Shown: positions 8,587 to 17,827, counted from the stretch's first letter. The stretch is 64,000 nt of DNA from Picosynechococcus sp. PCC 7003 (GCF_001693255.1 NZ_CP016474.1:434001-498000), one strand, 5' to 3'. Notes: generated from the letters alone by a model not told the origin. Program-made: numbers and translations.

Positions 8587-9537
8587 TCAGCGGATGGCCG
8601 TGAAAAGGCGATCGCCTAACTGGAGAATGTCATCCCGTCGGGTAATTTGTGTCAACCAAGCAGGGGGAATATCGTCTAGGCCGTAGTAAAGCCCTGCTAA
8701 CCCGCCGGCGATCGCTGCTGTGGTGTCGGTGTCATCCCCTAAATTCACCGCTGCCAACACCGTATCCGGGTAATTATCGTGGTTTAAACAGCACCAGAGG
8801 GCCGCTTCGAGGGCATGGACGACGTAACCGCTCGATGCGATGGTTTCCCTGGGCAGTGTGGCGAAATCTACTGTCAAAAGCCGCTGGTAGTGGCTCAGTT
8901 CTGGTTTGTAGATGGAATCGCGATAAAACTCTTCGGCCCGCTGTACGCCCTGTTGGTAGGCAGTGCCAAAACTTTTCCCCTGCAACAGTTCCAGGGCAAT
9001 GGAAATATAAATACCGCAGGCAATGAGGGAACGGGGGTGACGGTGGGTCAGATAGGAAATGTTGTGGACGAGATCCAAAAGATCGGCATAGGGCAGTCGC
9101 TCACCACAAAAGGCGAGGGGCAAAATACGCATCAAGGAGCCGTTGCCATTACTCCGCTCCCCGATTCCGCCCGCTTCCAGGGGGTTGATCCCAGTCAAAA
9201 TTTGGTTGATCGCCGCGGCGGTGGTATTGCCCACATCAAAGGTTTCGCCGTGGGGTGTCCAGTAGGCTTCCTTGAGCCAGAGGCCCATCTTGCGCCCCAG
9301 ATGTTCCGGGAGTTCTTCGCCCAGGCCCACTTCGGCGATCGCCTCGGCCAGACAAAAGGTCAGGGAACTATCATCGGACCAAGTGCCGGGGGGTTGGTTG
9401 TAGGTGCCGTAGCCCCGCATCGTTGTCACAGGATCTTCTTGGCGGGTACGGCGCTCGGAAAATTCCACGGGTACGCCCAGGGCATCGCCCACGCAAAGCC
9501 CCAATAATCCCCCTTGAATTTGTGCCTTTGTGACCAT
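8587..9537 (-). CDS. ADP-ribosylglycohydrolase family protein
   Basis: A 316-residue enzyme of the DraG/ARH fold. The N-terminal GGLLGLCVGDALGVPVEF and the GTWSDDSSLTFCLAEAI segment (near residues 51-67) carry the metal-binding Thr/Asp residues, and a C-terminal LGDDTDTTAAIAGGLAG supplies the second metal site. Family members remove ADP-ribose from proteins or other acceptors using a binuclear metal centre; the substrate here is unknown. No nitrogenase or DraT gene is nearby, so a DraG role should not be assumed. The gene follows a small conserved gene by 6 bases. Confidence 0.88.
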   Translation of the reverse strand: MVTKAQIQGGLLGLCVGDALGVPVEFSERRTRQEDPVTTMRGYGTYNQPPGTWSDDSSLTFCLAEAIAEVGLGEELPEHLGRKMGLWLKEAYWTPHGETFDVGNTTAAAINQILTGINPLEAGGIGERSNGNGSLMRILPLAFCGERLPYADLLDLVHNISYLTHRHPRSLIACGIYISIALELLQGKSFGTAYQQGVQRAEEFYRDSIYKPELSHYQRLLTVDFATLPRETIASSGYVVHALEAALWCCLNHDNYPDTVLAAVNLGDDTDTTAAIAGGLAGLYYGLDDIPPAWLTQITRRDDILQLGDRLFTAIR

Positions 9538-9543
9538 CGGCGA

Positions 9544-9933
9544 TTACCCCCCTAAGTGATCAAATTGCTCAAACACATTGTGGATCAACTGTTGGGTTTT
9601 CGCTTCTAGTTTTTGCCAATCCACCGCCCCAGACACCTCGAATAGGGTTTCATCGATGTCCACGGTGCAGCCATTTTCCACGAGGGTTTCGGTGGGATAG
9701 GCGACAAAACAGATTTGGTAGCAGAGATCCCAGATATTGACCGTTGTCTCAATATTGTCTTTCTTGAGGCGCAAAACGTAGCCAGGGTAGGGGTCTTGGA
9801 TGTCTTCGTACTCCCCGCTCCAGGGGGAATCTTCTAGTTGGGCGCGGAAATTATCGACGACCCGAATAAAGGCCGGTTGGAGCAGCATTTCGGCTTGATG
9901 CCAGGCTTTGCGGGTTTTAAATTTTGGCTGCAT
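9544..9933 (-). CDS. Conserved hypothetical protein (about 129 aa)
   Basis: A soluble acidic protein that I do not recognise by name. I chose the ATG at 9933 because the upstream extension lies inside folC; the chosen frame overlaps the folC end by 17 bases. It contains YPGYVLRLKKDN and a DLCYQICFVAYPTET segment, suggesting a mixed alpha/beta fold. Tight packing between folC and the glycohydrolase gene suggests one transcript. No function is proposed. Confidence 0.65.
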   Translation of the reverse strand: MQPKFKTRKAWHQAEMLLQPAFIRVVDNFRAQLEDSPWSGEYEDIQDPYPGYVLRLKKDNIETTVNIWDLCYQICFVAYPTETLVENGCTVDIDETLFEVSGAVDWQKLEAKTQQLIHNVFEQFDHLGG

Positions 9934-11185
9934 CACTGAGAAATTCTCCCAAAAGATATAACGAACCACATAACACCCTAGTGTGGGGGGTGGCGATCGC
10001 CTGATCAAGGGCAGCGGTTAAAGTGGCGTGGGTTTGACAGGAGGCGAGGGCCGGACAAATCACCTGGGCCAGCATCGCTAAAGCTTGGGGATCAGCACTG
10101 CTATGGCCCCCCACTGGCACGAGATGTAAGTGATCCCCGTCTCGCAAGAGGGCCTGGAGGACATTTTGGTGATCCTTCGTCGAGAGCATCCCCATGACCC
10201 AAGTGACCGGTTGGGGGAGAGTGTCTACATATTTGCGTAATTCCGCTGCCGCCACGCCATTATGAGCGCCATCAATGAGGATTTTTTGACCCTGCCATTG
10301 GTGCCATTCAATGCGTCCGGCCCAGCGGGTTTTAGCAATACCGTCACGCAGTTGTTGATCGGAAATTTGCCAACCTTGTTGCCGCAAAGCATAAGTAGTT
10401 TCGATGGCGATCGCCGAATTGTGCAGTTGGATCTCGCCTAAAAGGGGCAAGGAATATTCAAATTCACCATATTTCGCTAACATCCCCCTCTGTCCCTCTT
10501 CTGAAGGGGAATGCATTATCTGGGCAGACTGAATCCAGGTGGCTGGACAATTTAAGGCTTGAATTTTTTCACGAATCACCTGGGCCGCGATCTCCGGCAC
10601 TTCCCCAATCACCGCTGGACAATCTTGTTTTAAGATGCCTGCTTTCTCCCCGGCAATTTTGTCTAAACTGTTGCCTAACCGTTGCCAGTGATCCATCCCG
10701 ATGGAGGTGATGACAGAAACGAGGGGGCGATCGCAAACATTAGTCGAATCTAACCGGCCCCCCAAGCCCACCTCAATCACTGCGATATCCACCTCTTCCT
10801 GGGCAAAGTACAAAAATCCTGCCGCTGTAATCACCTCGAACTGGGTGGGCGTTTCTTGGTTGGGATCAATGGCTGCCTGAATTTTCTCTAAAACTGCCAG
10901 TAAACGTTCCGGGGCGATGGGCTGATCATTGAGACAAATTCGTTCTGTCCAATGCACTAAATGGGGTGAGGTAAAGCGTCCGACTCGATAGCCCGCCGCC
11001 GTGAGAATCGAAGACAAATAGGCACAGACCGAACCTTTCCCGTTGGTGCCTGCCACATGAATAATTGGCACTTGGCCTTCTGGGTGGCCGAGGTTCGCCA
11101 GCAATTGGGTAATGCGCGTTAGACCGAGGTTAATGCCAAACCGTTCAAAGGTCGCAAGGAGATTGGCGATCGCCGCTTGGCTCAT
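9917..11185 (-). CDS. folC: Bifunctional dihydrofolate/folylpolyglutamate synthase
   Basis: A Mur-ligase-family enzyme of about 422 residues that adds glutamate to dihydropteroate or tetrahydrofolate. The P-loop is VAGTNGKGSVCAYLSSIL near residues 43-60, followed by the LVHWTERI and VIEVGLGGRLDSTN motifs. The start at 11185 (MSQAAIANLL) is preferred; the frame stays open further but enters the promoter of the divergent gene. Residues around MHSPSEEGQRGM (near 10490-10520) look like an extra insertion in an otherwise ordinary sequence. Confidence 0.9.
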   Translation of the reverse strand: MSQAAIANLLATFERFGINLGLTRITQLLANLGHPEGQVPIIHVAGTNGKGSVCAYLSSILTAAGYRVGRFTSPHLVHWTERICLNDQPIAPERLLAVLEKIQAAIDPNQETPTQFEVITAAGFLYFAQEEVDIAVIEVGLGGRLDSTNVCDRPLVSVITSIGMDHWQRLGNSLDKIAGEKAGILKQDCPAVIGEVPEIAAQVIREKIQALNCPATWIQSAQIMHSPSEEGQRGMLAKYGEFEYSLPLLGEIQLHNSAIAIETTYALRQQGWQISDQQLRDGIAKTRWAGRIEWHQWQGQKILIDGAHNGVAAAELRKYVDTLPQPVTWVMGMLSTKDHQNVLQALLRDGDHLHLVPVGGHSSADPQALAMLAQVICPALASCQTHATLTAALDQAIATPHTRVLCGSLYLLGEFLSDAAKI

Positions 11186-11200
11186 GGTGAATATCAAAAA

Positions 11201-11227
11201 TTTGGGACAATATCCCCAAACTATAAT
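11201..11227 (+). promoter_or_regulatory. Promoter with adjacent inverted repeat, upstream of paralogue A
   Basis: A perfect TATAAT -10 box occupies 11222-11227, only 10 bases before the ATG at 11238, so the message would have a very short leader or none. Immediately upstream, TTTGGG (11201-11206) and CCCAAA (11215-11220) form an inverted repeat where a -35 box or operator would sit. No good -35 hexamer is seen. It lies in the divergent gap with folC. Confidence 0.5.
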
Positions 11228-11237
11228 GGATTGGTGT

Positions 11238-11690
11238 ATGGGAAATTCCCAGATCTGGATCAACTTTCTGGCGTTACTGCCCTCGACGGTCTTAACTGTT
11301 TTATTGATTGCGATCGCCTTTTTGAGGTTCTATGACGAAACCGACTTTGAATTCCTCGGACTCATCACCCAACCCAGAGTCTGGAGCAACGGATGCACTG
11401 TGGCAGCCCTCCTGGCTACATTGGCTAATTTCGGCGTTGAGTGGAACCGTCGAAATCGAGAAACAAACCGCTTGGCTGAAGAAGCACAACGAAGAGCTAC
11501 GGAAGAGCAACGAAGAGATGAGGCGGAAAAACGAAGAGATGAGGCAAGAGAACGCCAAGCTGCACGAACTCGAATCGAAACTCGATGCCGTCTTGCGGAA
11601 ATCCGCTACCAGCTCGACCCAAGCGAAACCCACCGACAAGACTTCGTAAATGTTCTCGCCGTTTTGGAGGAATATGGGGAAATGTTTTAA
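11238..11690 (+). CDS. Membrane/coiled-coil protein, paralogue A
   Basis: A 150-residue protein of unknown family. A hydrophobic helix (about residues 10-27, LLPSTVLTVLLIAIAFL) is followed by a short loop, a second moderately hydrophobic stretch (TVAALLATLANFGVEW), then a long Arg/Glu-rich helical region (about 70-115), and ends with an ordered-looking IETRCRLAEIRYQLDPSE...VLAVLEEYG tail. Two near copies exist at 11704-12195 and on the minus strand at 25354-25725. The tail is conserved in all three beyond the end of the nested frame, which argues that this frame is translated. A start at 11226 is also possible. No function can be assigned. Confidence 0.72.
   Translation: MGNSQIWINFLALLPSTVLTVLLIAIAFLRFYDETDFEFLGLITQPRVWSNGCTVAALLATLANFGVEWNRRNRETNRLAEEAQRRATEEQRRDEAEKRRDEARERQAARTRIETRCRLAEIRYQLDPSETHRQDFVNVLAVLEEYGEMF
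11332..11649 (+). CDS. Nested +1-frame ORF inside paralogue A (putative)
   Basis: A 105-residue frame wholly inside paralogue A, shifted +1. The ATG at 11332 has GAGG at 11324-11327. The protein begins MTKPTLNSSDSS, has a Trp-rich LWQPSWLHWLISALSG stretch, then a Lys/Glu heptad-like coiled coil. The same frame with the same start is open in the other two copies (122 and 90 residues), although the sequences differ by substitutions and indels. An Arg/Glu-rich host frame can produce a coiled-coil-like shifted frame by chance, so translation is unproven. Confidence 0.35.
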   Translation: MTKPTLNSSDSSPNPESGATDALWQPSWLHWLISALSGTVEIEKQTAWLKKHNEELRKSNEEMRRKNEEMRQENAKLHELESKLDAVLRKSATSSTQAKPTDKTS

Positions 11691-11703
11691 AAATAGAAAA
11701 TGA

Positions 11704-12195
11704 ATGTGGCTAAATTTTCTAGCGTTACTGCCCTCGACGGTCTTAACTGTTTTATTGATTGCGATCGCCTTTTTGAGGTTCTATGACGAAACCGACTTTG
11801 AATTCCTCGGACTCATCACCCAACCCAGAGTCTGGAGCAACGGATGCACTGTGGCAGCCCTCGTGGCTACATTGGCTAATTTCGGCGTTGAGTGGAACCG
11901 TCGAAATCGAGAAACAAACCGCTTGGCTGAAGAAGCACAACGAAGAGCTACGGAAGAGCAACGAAGAGATGAGGCGGAAAAACGAAGAATTCGAGAAGAG
12001 CAACGTCGAATGGCTCAGGAAAGAGCAGATGAGTCTCGAAGAGCTGAGACAAGAGAACGCCAAGCTACACGAACTCGAATTGAAACTCGATGCCGTCTTG
12101 CGGAAATCCGCTACCAGCTCAATCCCACCGAAGCCAACCGACAAGATTTAGCCGATATTCTCGCCGTTTTGAAGGAATATGGAGAAATACCCTAA
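11704..12195 (+). CDS. Membrane/coiled-coil protein, paralogue B
   Basis: A 163-residue tandem copy of paralogue A, starting 13 bases after its stop and nearly identical in the first 80 residues. It begins MWLNFLALLPSTVL and lacks the short extra N-terminus of A. The Arg/Glu helix is longer because of an in-frame insertion (EKRRIREEQRRMAQERADESRR region). The tail (IETRCRLAEIRYQLNPTE...LKEYG) is conserved. The stop overlaps the convergent glycosyltransferase gene by 4 bases. Tandem duplication with divergence confined to the helical part suggests repeat-length change within the coiled coil. Function unknown. Confidence 0.7.
   Translation: MWLNFLALLPSTVLTVLLIAIAFLRFYDETDFEFLGLITQPRVWSNGCTVAALVATLANFGVEWNRRNRETNRLAEEAQRRATEEQRRDEAEKRRIREEQRRMAQERADESRRAETRERQATRTRIETRCRLAEIRYQLNPTEANRQDLADILAVLKEYGEIP
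11783..12151 (+). CDS. Nested +1-frame ORF inside paralogue B (putative)
   Basis: A 122-residue frame that starts at the same relative ATG, with the same GAGG upstream, as the nested frame of paralogue A. The first 65 residues are the same as in A. The in-frame insertion lengthens the coiled coil here too (KNEEFEKSNVEWLRKEQ), without introducing a stop. Either it is a second protein or it is a by-product of the host frame's composition. Confidence 0.35.
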   Translation: MTKPTLNSSDSSPNPESGATDALWQPSWLHWLISALSGTVEIEKQTAWLKKHNEELRKSNEEMRRKNEEFEKSNVEWLRKEQMSLEELRQENAKLHELELKLDAVLRKSATSSIPPKPTDKI

Positions 12196-13376
12196 GCGCT
12201 AGCTATTGCCTGCAAGTAGGCTGTCTCTGTTATGGCAGCTAATTTTTCCCAGGTAAAGCGCTGTTGCACTTTTTGGTAACCAGCTTCTCCCATGGTTTGA
12301 GCAAAATGGGAATCACCTAAAATTTCGAGAATACTAGCCGCGATCGCCTTTGGGTCTTGGGCTACCAACAGACCATTTTCGCCATGGTCAATGACTTCAG
12401 CCACAGCGGGAATATCACAACCAATTACTGGTTTTTTAAAACTCCAGGCCTCGGTATAAACACCACCAAAGCTTTCTTGACTGGAGGGGACACAGAGACA
12501 ATCACAGGCCGCCAAGGCATCAGTTTTGGTTTGTAAATCTACAGCACCTAAGCGGAGAATGCGGCGATCGCCATTTTGAAAATAACTTTCCGAGTTTTTG
12601 ACTGGGGGGCCGATGAAGATAAATTGGGTTTCTGGGTATTTTCCCCATACTGTGGGAGCGGCTGCTAGGAGTTGACGATAGCCTTTGTAGGCGTAGTGTT
12701 GTCCCAAAAATAGAACCATCGGGCCAGTAATCTTGTATTGCTCCCGAAAGCTTTGGGGCTTGGGATGAGGCGCGAGGATCGAGCCAATGCCAGTTACCGT
12801 AATCTTTTCCGGTTTCACCCCTAAATCCACTAAAGTTTGTTTTTCCACTTCGGTTAAGGCGAGAAGACGATCAGCCTTTTGGTAAAGATTTAGATACTGC
12901 TGATAGCGCCAGCCGACCCAGCGAGGATGATGTACAGGAGTAAAGACAAAGGGAATATCTGCTTTTTTGGCGGCGTAGTATGAGGCAAAGCTCAGGCCTT
13001 CGCGTCCAATTCTGACGTTATGAATTAAATTTGCATTGTTGGCATAGGGTTGAATTTTCGTTTGTAAGCACTGGGCAATTTTAGGGAGAGCAAAACTCAT
13101 CCAAGGATAATAAAGCAGGACATAGGGAAAGAGTAATAGTTTTTCTTTTTTGCTTATGGTGAGAGGGTGAATTGAAATGCTATCTAAAAATTCATCCTGG
13201 CCTTTTTCAGGTGCTCTGAGTGTGGTTCCTAATAGCCAGTCAGTTCGGTTTTTCCGCCATTGGGTTAGCACTTGAAGCGAGTGCCGAGAGTGTAGCTGCT
13301 GAGCAAGGAGATGTTGGTGTAGTTGGGCACCACCAATGGTAGGGGGATAAGTGGTGAGGGTATAGAGAAGATTCAT
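12192..13376 (-). CDS. Glycosyltransferase, GT4 type
   Basis: A 394-residue GT-B enzyme. The N-terminal domain begins MNLLYTLTTYPPTIGGAQLH, the usual GGxxxH-like acceptor-side loop. The C-terminal nucleotide-sugar domain contains FLGQHYAYKGY, and the E-x7-E motif in ESFGGVYTE followed by KPVIGCDIPAVAEVI. It retains the anomeric configuration in known members. It is the last gene of the island's minus-strand run, 15 bases beyond rfbD, so it probably adds a sugar to the exported chain. Donor and acceptor are unknown. Confidence 0.88.
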   Translation of the reverse strand: MNLLYTLTTYPPTIGGAQLHQHLLAQQLHSRHSLQVLTQWRKNRTDWLLGTTLRAPEKGQDEFLDSISIHPLTISKKEKLLLFPYVLLYYPWMSFALPKIAQCLQTKIQPYANNANLIHNVRIGREGLSFASYYAAKKADIPFVFTPVHHPRWVGWRYQQYLNLYQKADRLLALTEVEKQTLVDLGVKPEKITVTGIGSILAPHPKPQSFREQYKITGPMVLFLGQHYAYKGYRQLLAAAPTVWGKYPETQFIFIGPPVKNSESYFQNGDRRILRLGAVDLQTKTDALAACDCLCVPSSQESFGGVYTEAWSFKKPVIGCDIPAVAEVIDHGENGLLVAQDPKAIAASILEILGDSHFAQTMGEAGYQKVQQRFTWEKLAAITETAYLQAIASA

Positions 13377-13391
13377 GGCTAAAAGATGACT

Positions 13392-14327
13392 TTATGAGCA
13401 TTGATACGCACCCAGAGTCCTAGCGCTACCATCCATCATTAGGCCTAAAAGCTGCTCATAAAGCACTGGTTGCCAGTGTAGGGGCAATTCCTGAAGCTGC
13501 TCCCATGTGGAGGACTTATCCAGCACTGAGTAGGCGGGGCGGCAAGCAGTTGTAGGAAATTCGGCGGTGGTAATAGGCACAATAGGCACGGAGTGCTCTA
13601 GCAGATTTAATTGTCGACCATAGTGCTGAATAGCGACCGCAAAGTCGTACCAAGTAGCGATCCCCGCATCGGTAGCATGGTAAATGCCGTACCATCTCTG
13701 ACGGATCCCCAGCCACAGGGTGTTAGCCAAAGTGCTTGTCGCCGTTGGAGTGCCAACCTGATCCGCTACCACCCGAACCTCCTGCTGTTCTTCCATGAGG
13801 CGCAACATTGTCGTGACAAAGTTGCGGTGAGTTCCGTCATAAACCCAGGCAGTGCGAACAATTAAAGAAGCGTCTCCCAAACAAGTCTGAACCATCTGCT
13901 CACCCATAAGTTTACTTTCGCCATAAACATTCAATGGGTTAGGGGGAGCAGTCGGGGGATAAGGGGTGGAACGTTGGCCATCGAAAACAAAGTCTGTGGA
14001 AATATGCAGCAGGCGTCCCCCTGTATTCGCTAAAGCCTCAGCAAGATAACCAGGAGCTTGACCATTGACCGCAAAGGCTTGTTCTACCTCTTGTTCTGCT
14101 CGATCCACTGCTGTATAAGCGGCGGCATTGATCACCCAGTCTGGCTTCAATTCGCCGATGCGGTCCAACACAGTAGTACGGTCTGTAATGTCGAGCTGAC
14201 GACGGCTGAGAGCGATCACTTCATAATTTGTAGGAGCCAATGCGATCAGCGCCTGACCTAGTTGTCCATTGGCTCCCGTAATCAAAACTTTCATCCTGTC
14301 TGTAGTTGATAATGCTGGGGAAATCAT
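13392..14327 (-). CDS. rfbD: dTDP-4-dehydrorhamnose reductase
   Basis: A 311-residue short-chain dehydrogenase of the RmlD family, catalysing the last step of dTDP-L-rhamnose synthesis. Residues 12-25 carry the Rossmann MKVLITGANGQLGQ. STDFVFDG and the catalytic YGESK (Tyr-x3-Lys) follow. The ATG at 14327 overlaps the rfbC stop as ATGA and has GAGG 7 bases upstream; the family-typical MKVLITG start is at 14294. Translational coupling with rfbC is likely. Confidence 0.92.
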   Translation of the reverse strand: MISPALSTTDRMKVLITGANGQLGQALIALAPTNYEVIALSRRQLDITDRTTVLDRIGELKPDWVINAAAYTAVDRAEQEVEQAFAVNGQAPGYLAEALANTGGRLLHISTDFVFDGQRSTPYPPTAPPNPLNVYGESKLMGEQMVQTCLGDASLIVRTAWVYDGTHRNFVTTMLRLMEEQQEVRVVADQVGTPTATSTLANTLWLGIRQRWYGIYHATDAGIATWYDFAVAIQHYGRQLNLLEHSVPIVPITTAEFPTTACRPAYSVLDKSSTWEQLQELPLHWQPVLYEQLLGLMMDGSARTLGAYQCS

Positions 14328-14959
14328 AGGATGACCTCATTATATTGAGGTAAGTGACTCTTGCTGATGTCTGTTAGGTAAGGAGCTTGGGCATCCTTGG
14401 ACGATAGTTTGGGTTCTGCTAGGGGTAAAGGCCAATCAATGTTCACCTCGGGGTCATCCCAACGCAGGCTTAGTTCAGTTTCTTGGTGGTAAAAATCTGT
14501 ACATTTGTAGATGACTAAAGCCGTTTCACTGAGGACACAAAACCCATGGGCAAACCCCTGAGGTATCCAAAGCTGGTGTTTATTTTCTGCTGATAATATT
14601 TCCCCTACCCACTGGCCAAAGGTGGGCGATCCAACTCGCAGATCGATGGCTACATCAAATACTTCTCCTTGCAATACATAGATGAGTTTGCCTTGGGGAT
14701 AGGGCCACTGCAAATGTAAACCTCGCAATGTGCCACATTCGGACAAAGAAAGGTTATCTTGCACAAAATACGGGCCTACATGGTGATGGGTATAGCGATC
14801 CTGCTGATAGGTCTCTAGGAAGAACCCTCGGCTATCGACATGAACCGTCGGCTCAATGAGTTTGACGTCGGGTAATTGTGTGGATAAAACTTTCATACGT
14901 TGTAGTTCACTCAACTGAATCAACATTTTTGAGATTGTCTTGTTCCCGCATCTGTTCAT
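14324..14959 (-). CDS. rfbC: dTDP-4-dehydrorhamnose 3,5-epimerase
   Basis: A cupin-fold epimerase, 211 residues from the longest start. The family-typical start is Met22 at 14896 ([16 protein letters not shown]). Signature elements are [30 protein letters not shown], where the His is the catalytic base, and [11 protein letters not shown]. It converts dTDP-4-keto-6-deoxyglucose to the L-rhamno epimer. It overlaps rfbA and rfbD by 4 bases each. Confidence 0.92.
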   Translation of the reverse strand: MNRCGNKTISKMLIQLSELQRMKVLSTQLPDVKLIEPTVHVDSRGFFLETYQQDRYTHHHVGPYFVQDNLSLSECGTLRGLHLQWPYPQGKLIYVLQGEVFDVAIDLRVGSPTFGQWVGEILSAENKHQLWIPQGFAHGFCVLSETALVIYKCTDFYHQETELSLRWDDPEVNIDWPLPLAEPKLSSKDAQAPYLTDISKSHLPQYNEVIL

Positions 14960-15852
14960 TGGGAAGAGATAAACGGCTCTGTCTTGATTAAGTCCCGTAG
15001 ATAATGACGATAGCCATTGTTGGGTAGTTTATTTATGGACGCTTCTAGATGTTCGATAGTGATCCAATTTTTGCCATAGGCAATTTCCTCTAGACAGGCA
15101 ATTTTAAGTCCCTGACGCTTCTCTAGGGTTTGAACAAATTGTCCAGCATCTAGTAAGCTATCGTGGGTTCCTGTATCTAACCACGCAAATCCTCGCCCAA
15201 AGCGTTCAACTCTGAGTTTTTCCTGGCTTAAGTAAGCCAAATGAATATCAGTAATTTCTAATTCTCCCCGATTAGAAGGGCGAAGCTGTTTTGCAATATC
15301 AATTACTTGATTGTCATAAAAGTAAAGTCCTGTGACAGCGTAATCGGACTTTGGCTTTGATGGCTTTTCTTCAATAGAGAGAACTTTGCCATCGGGGGAA
15401 AATTCCACCACCCCAAACCGTTCTGGATCCTTAACCTGGTAGCCAAATACTGTAGCTCCGCCTTGAGTCTCCACTGTGGCTACTGCTCGCTGAAGTTGGG
15501 CGGTAAAACTTTGACCGTAGAAAATATTATCTCCTAGCACCAAACAGACCGAATCATCGCCAATGAATGATTTTCCAATCAAAAAGGCCTGGGCCAAACC
15601 ATCGGGGCTGGGCTGCACGGCATAGCTGAGGTCTAGCCCCCACTGCTGTCCTGTGCCCAAGAGCCGACGGAAAGCTGCTTCATCTTGGGGGGTGGTAATC
15701 ACCAGAATCTCGCGAATATCAGCCAACATCAACACCGACAGCGGGTAGTAAATCAACGGTTTATCGTAGATCGGCAGTAGTTGCTTCGAGGTACCGAGGG
15801 TAATTGGGTAGAGGCGGCTACCGGAGCCCCCTGCTAGGATGATGCCCTTCAT
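14956..15852 (-). CDS. rfbA: Glucose-1-phosphate thymidylyltransferase
   Basis: A 298-residue RmlA. The N-terminal [18 protein letters not shown] nucleotide-binding loop, the [14 protein letters not shown] segment, LGDNIFYG and the EEKP motif are all present and intact. It makes dTDP-glucose, the first committed precursor of dTDP-rhamnose. The start overlaps the rfbB stop by ATGA. The length is normal. Confidence 0.95.
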   Translation of the reverse strand: MKGIILAGGSGSRLYPITLGTSKQLLPIYDKPLIYYPLSVLMLADIREILVITTPQDEAAFRRLLGTGQQWGLDLSYAVQPSPDGLAQAFLIGKSFIGDDSVCLVLGDNIFYGQSFTAQLQRAVATVETQGGATVFGYQVKDPERFGVVEFSPDGKVLSIEEKPSKPKSDYAVTGLYFYDNQVIDIAKQLRPSNRGELEITDIHLAYLSQEKLRVERFGRGFAWLDTGTHDSLLDAGQFVQTLEKRQGLKIACLEEIAYGKNWITIEHLEASINKLPNNGYRHYLRDLIKTEPFISSQ

Positions 15853-16949
15853 AGATTTAGCCCCAATCGTTGACGACTATAGGTATTGGCTAAGGCCCGA
15901 TCACACCAGCCGCGATGGGTCAGGTACCATTCCACAGTTTTGCGTAGCCCAGTGGCAAAGGTTTCCTGGGGTTGCCAGCCCAGTTCCCGCTGAATTTTGC
16001 TGGCATCGATGGCGTAGCGCTGGTCGTGGCCGGGACGGTCTGGAACAAAGGTAATCAGATCGGCATAGCGGGTGACACCAGGGGGCTTATGGGGAGCAAG
16101 TTCCTCCAGTAGGTCGCAAATAGTAGATACTACGTCGAGATTGCAGATTTCCTGGTTGCCACCAATCACATAGGTTTCCCCGGGTTGGCCTTGGGTGAGC
16201 ACAGTATAAAGCGCACGGGCATGATCTTCCACATAAAGCCAGTCGCGGATTTGTTTTCCTTGGCCATAAACAGGTAGAGCTTTGCCTTCCAAAGCGTTGA
16301 GAATCATGAGGGGGATCAGCTTTTCTGGGAAGTGGTAGGGACCATAGTTATTTGAGCAGTTAGTAATTAGAATGGGCAAACCATAGGTGCGGTGCCACGC
16401 CCGAACTAGATGGTCGGCACTGGCCTTGCTGGCGGAATAGGGCGAACTGGGGGCGTAGGGGGTGGCTTCGGTGAAGTAGCTGTCTCCATGGCCGAGATCG
16501 CCAAAGACTTCGTCGGTGGAAATGTGGTGAAATCGAAACTGGGTTCGAGACTCTGAATCTAGGGTTTGCCAGTGGGTGCGGGCGGCCTCTAGTAGGGTGT
16601 ATGTGCCGACAATGTTGGTCTGAATAAAGGCGGCCGGGCCATCGATGGAACGATCTACATGGGTTTCGGCGGCGAGGTGTAGAATGGCCGTGGGTTGGTA
16701 GGTTTTGAAAATGCGTGTGAGGGCGGCCCCATCGCAAATATCAACCTGCTCGAAGTGGTAGCGGGGGTGGTTAGCTACTATCTCCACAGATTCGAGGTTT
16801 CCGGCATAGGTCAACTTATCAAGGTTAATCACGGTATGGGGGGTTTGCTGGATAAGATAGCGTACTAGTGCAGAGCCAATAAACCCTGATCCTCCCGTTA
16901 CTAGTAGTGTTTTAACCATAGGTTTATTCATACTCGCATTCATTTTCAA
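15849..16949 (-). CDS. rfbB: dTDP-glucose 4,6-dehydratase
   Basis: A 366-residue extended SDR enzyme that produces dTDP-4-keto-6-deoxyglucose. It has the NAD-binding [18 protein letters not shown], the catalytic STDEVFGD and [20 protein letters not shown], and [18 protein letters not shown], which is diagnostic for RmlB. The first ten residues are a short extension before the usual start. It overlaps the upstream glycosyltransferase by 4 bases. Its product may feed both rhamnose synthesis and the aminotransferase at 20645. Confidence 0.95.
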   Translation of the reverse strand: MKMNASMNKPMVKTLLVTGGSGFIGSALVRYLIQQTPHTVINLDKLTYAGNLESVEIVANHPRYHFEQVDICDGAALTRIFKTYQPTAILHLAAETHVDRSIDGPAAFIQTNIVGTYTLLEAARTHWQTLDSESRTQFRFHHISTDEVFGDLGHGDSYFTEATPYAPSSPYSASKASADHLVRAWHRTYGLPILITNCSNNYGPYHFPEKLIPLMILNALEGKALPVYGQGKQIRDWLYVEDHARALYTVLTQGQPGETYVIGGNQEICNLDVVSTICDLLEELAPHKPPGVTRYADLITFVPDRPGHDQRYAIDASKIQRELGWQPQETFATGLRKTVEWYLTHRGWCDRALANTYSRQRLGLNL

Positions 16950-17827
16950 AAGCTCTGGTACGGCTTGCTTTTTAACTGCAAAAACTGCTTAATTCCTTGT
17001 AAACGGCCCCTAGACTGATCGTTTTTGACGGGCAAGTAGAGAATAGCGATAGTAAGACAATAAATAAAGTAGGTCAGAAACCCTAATATTGTGCCATGTT
17101 TTTTGATGAGCAATAGTCGTCCAAATGTATAGTTTTTATACATAGATAGTTGATTGCGACCAATAATAGAAGAAACTTTATGGCTCACGAGCACTTCGTT
17201 GGTAACGGCTATAGAATGGCCTTGCTTAGCATATCTTAGGCAAAAGTCAGCGTCTTCGGCGTAGAGAAAATAGTCTTTGTCGAATTCGGGCTGCTTTTTA
17301 AACTGGCGGAGGTTGATAATAAAGCTGCAACCTGTTACCCACTGAACGGGTCTGGTTAGAGCCGAGTGATCACCCAATTTGGCCGCTGATTGAGTCGCTT
17401 TATTGCTATGCTTTAGGTTACCTAACCATGGGTTAAAAGATCCCTCAGCAAACCAAATATTGCCATCGGGGGATAGAATTTTGGTTCCCAGAATCGCGAT
17501 GTTGGGATTCTCTAGCAAGCACTGATGAATGTGCCGATCAGCCCCGGGTTCTAGGGTCGCATCGGGATTGATCAACCATACTAAGCCTTGGCGATCTCGT
17601 TGCCACACATCGCGAATACCGAGGTTGCAACCCTGGCCAAAACCAAGATTATCCTCTGCCTCAATAACATGCACATTATCTCCGGCAAGTTGATGGATAG
17701 CGACCTCCTCCGGTGAGTTGTTGATAATTAATAACTCGTAGGGGCTTGTCACTCCCGCTTGAATTGAGACGCTTAGATTCTTAATTAGTTCAGTAGAATA
17801 ATAGTTGACCGTAATAAAATAAATCAT
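16946..17827 (-). CDS. Glycosyltransferase family 2, rhamnosyltransferase-like
   Basis: A 293-residue GT-A enzyme. [15 protein letters not shown] opens the Rossmann-like fold, [14 protein letters not shown] is the nucleotide-sugar loop, and WLINPDATL gives the NPD motif common in WbbL-type rhamnosyltransferases. [16 protein letters not shown] segment is the usual ED-type acceptor motif. A hydrophobic stretch near the C-terminus suggests membrane association. Direct overlap with rfbB supports transfer of rhamnose. Confidence 0.85.
   Translation of the reverse strand: MIYFITVNYYSTELIKNLSVSIQAGVTSPYELLIINNSPEEVAIHQLAGDNVHVIEAEDNLGFGQGCNLGIRDVWQRDRQGLVWLINPDATLEPGADRHIHQCLLENPNIAILGTKILSPDGNIWFAEGSFNPWLGNLKHSNKATQSAAKLGDHSALTRPVQWVTGCSFIINLRQFKKQPEFDKDYFLYAEDADFCLRYAKQGHSIAVTNEVLVSHKVSSIIGRNQLSMYKNYTFGRLLLIKKHGTILGFLTYFIYCLTIAILYLPVKNDQSRGRLQGIKQFLQLKSKPYQSF

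Noticed and set aside
10480-10525. Repeat insertion inside folC (MHSPSEEGQRGM region)
   Set aside because: It may be an in-frame intergenic-type repeat, but loop length varies in FolC and I cannot show a second copy in the window.
11301-12144. Long minus-strand ORFs (112 and 130 codons) opposite paralogues A and B
   Set aside because: They are Ser/Phe-rich mirror frames of Arg/Glu codons, have no proper start region and no homology-like motifs. The + frames explain the conservation.
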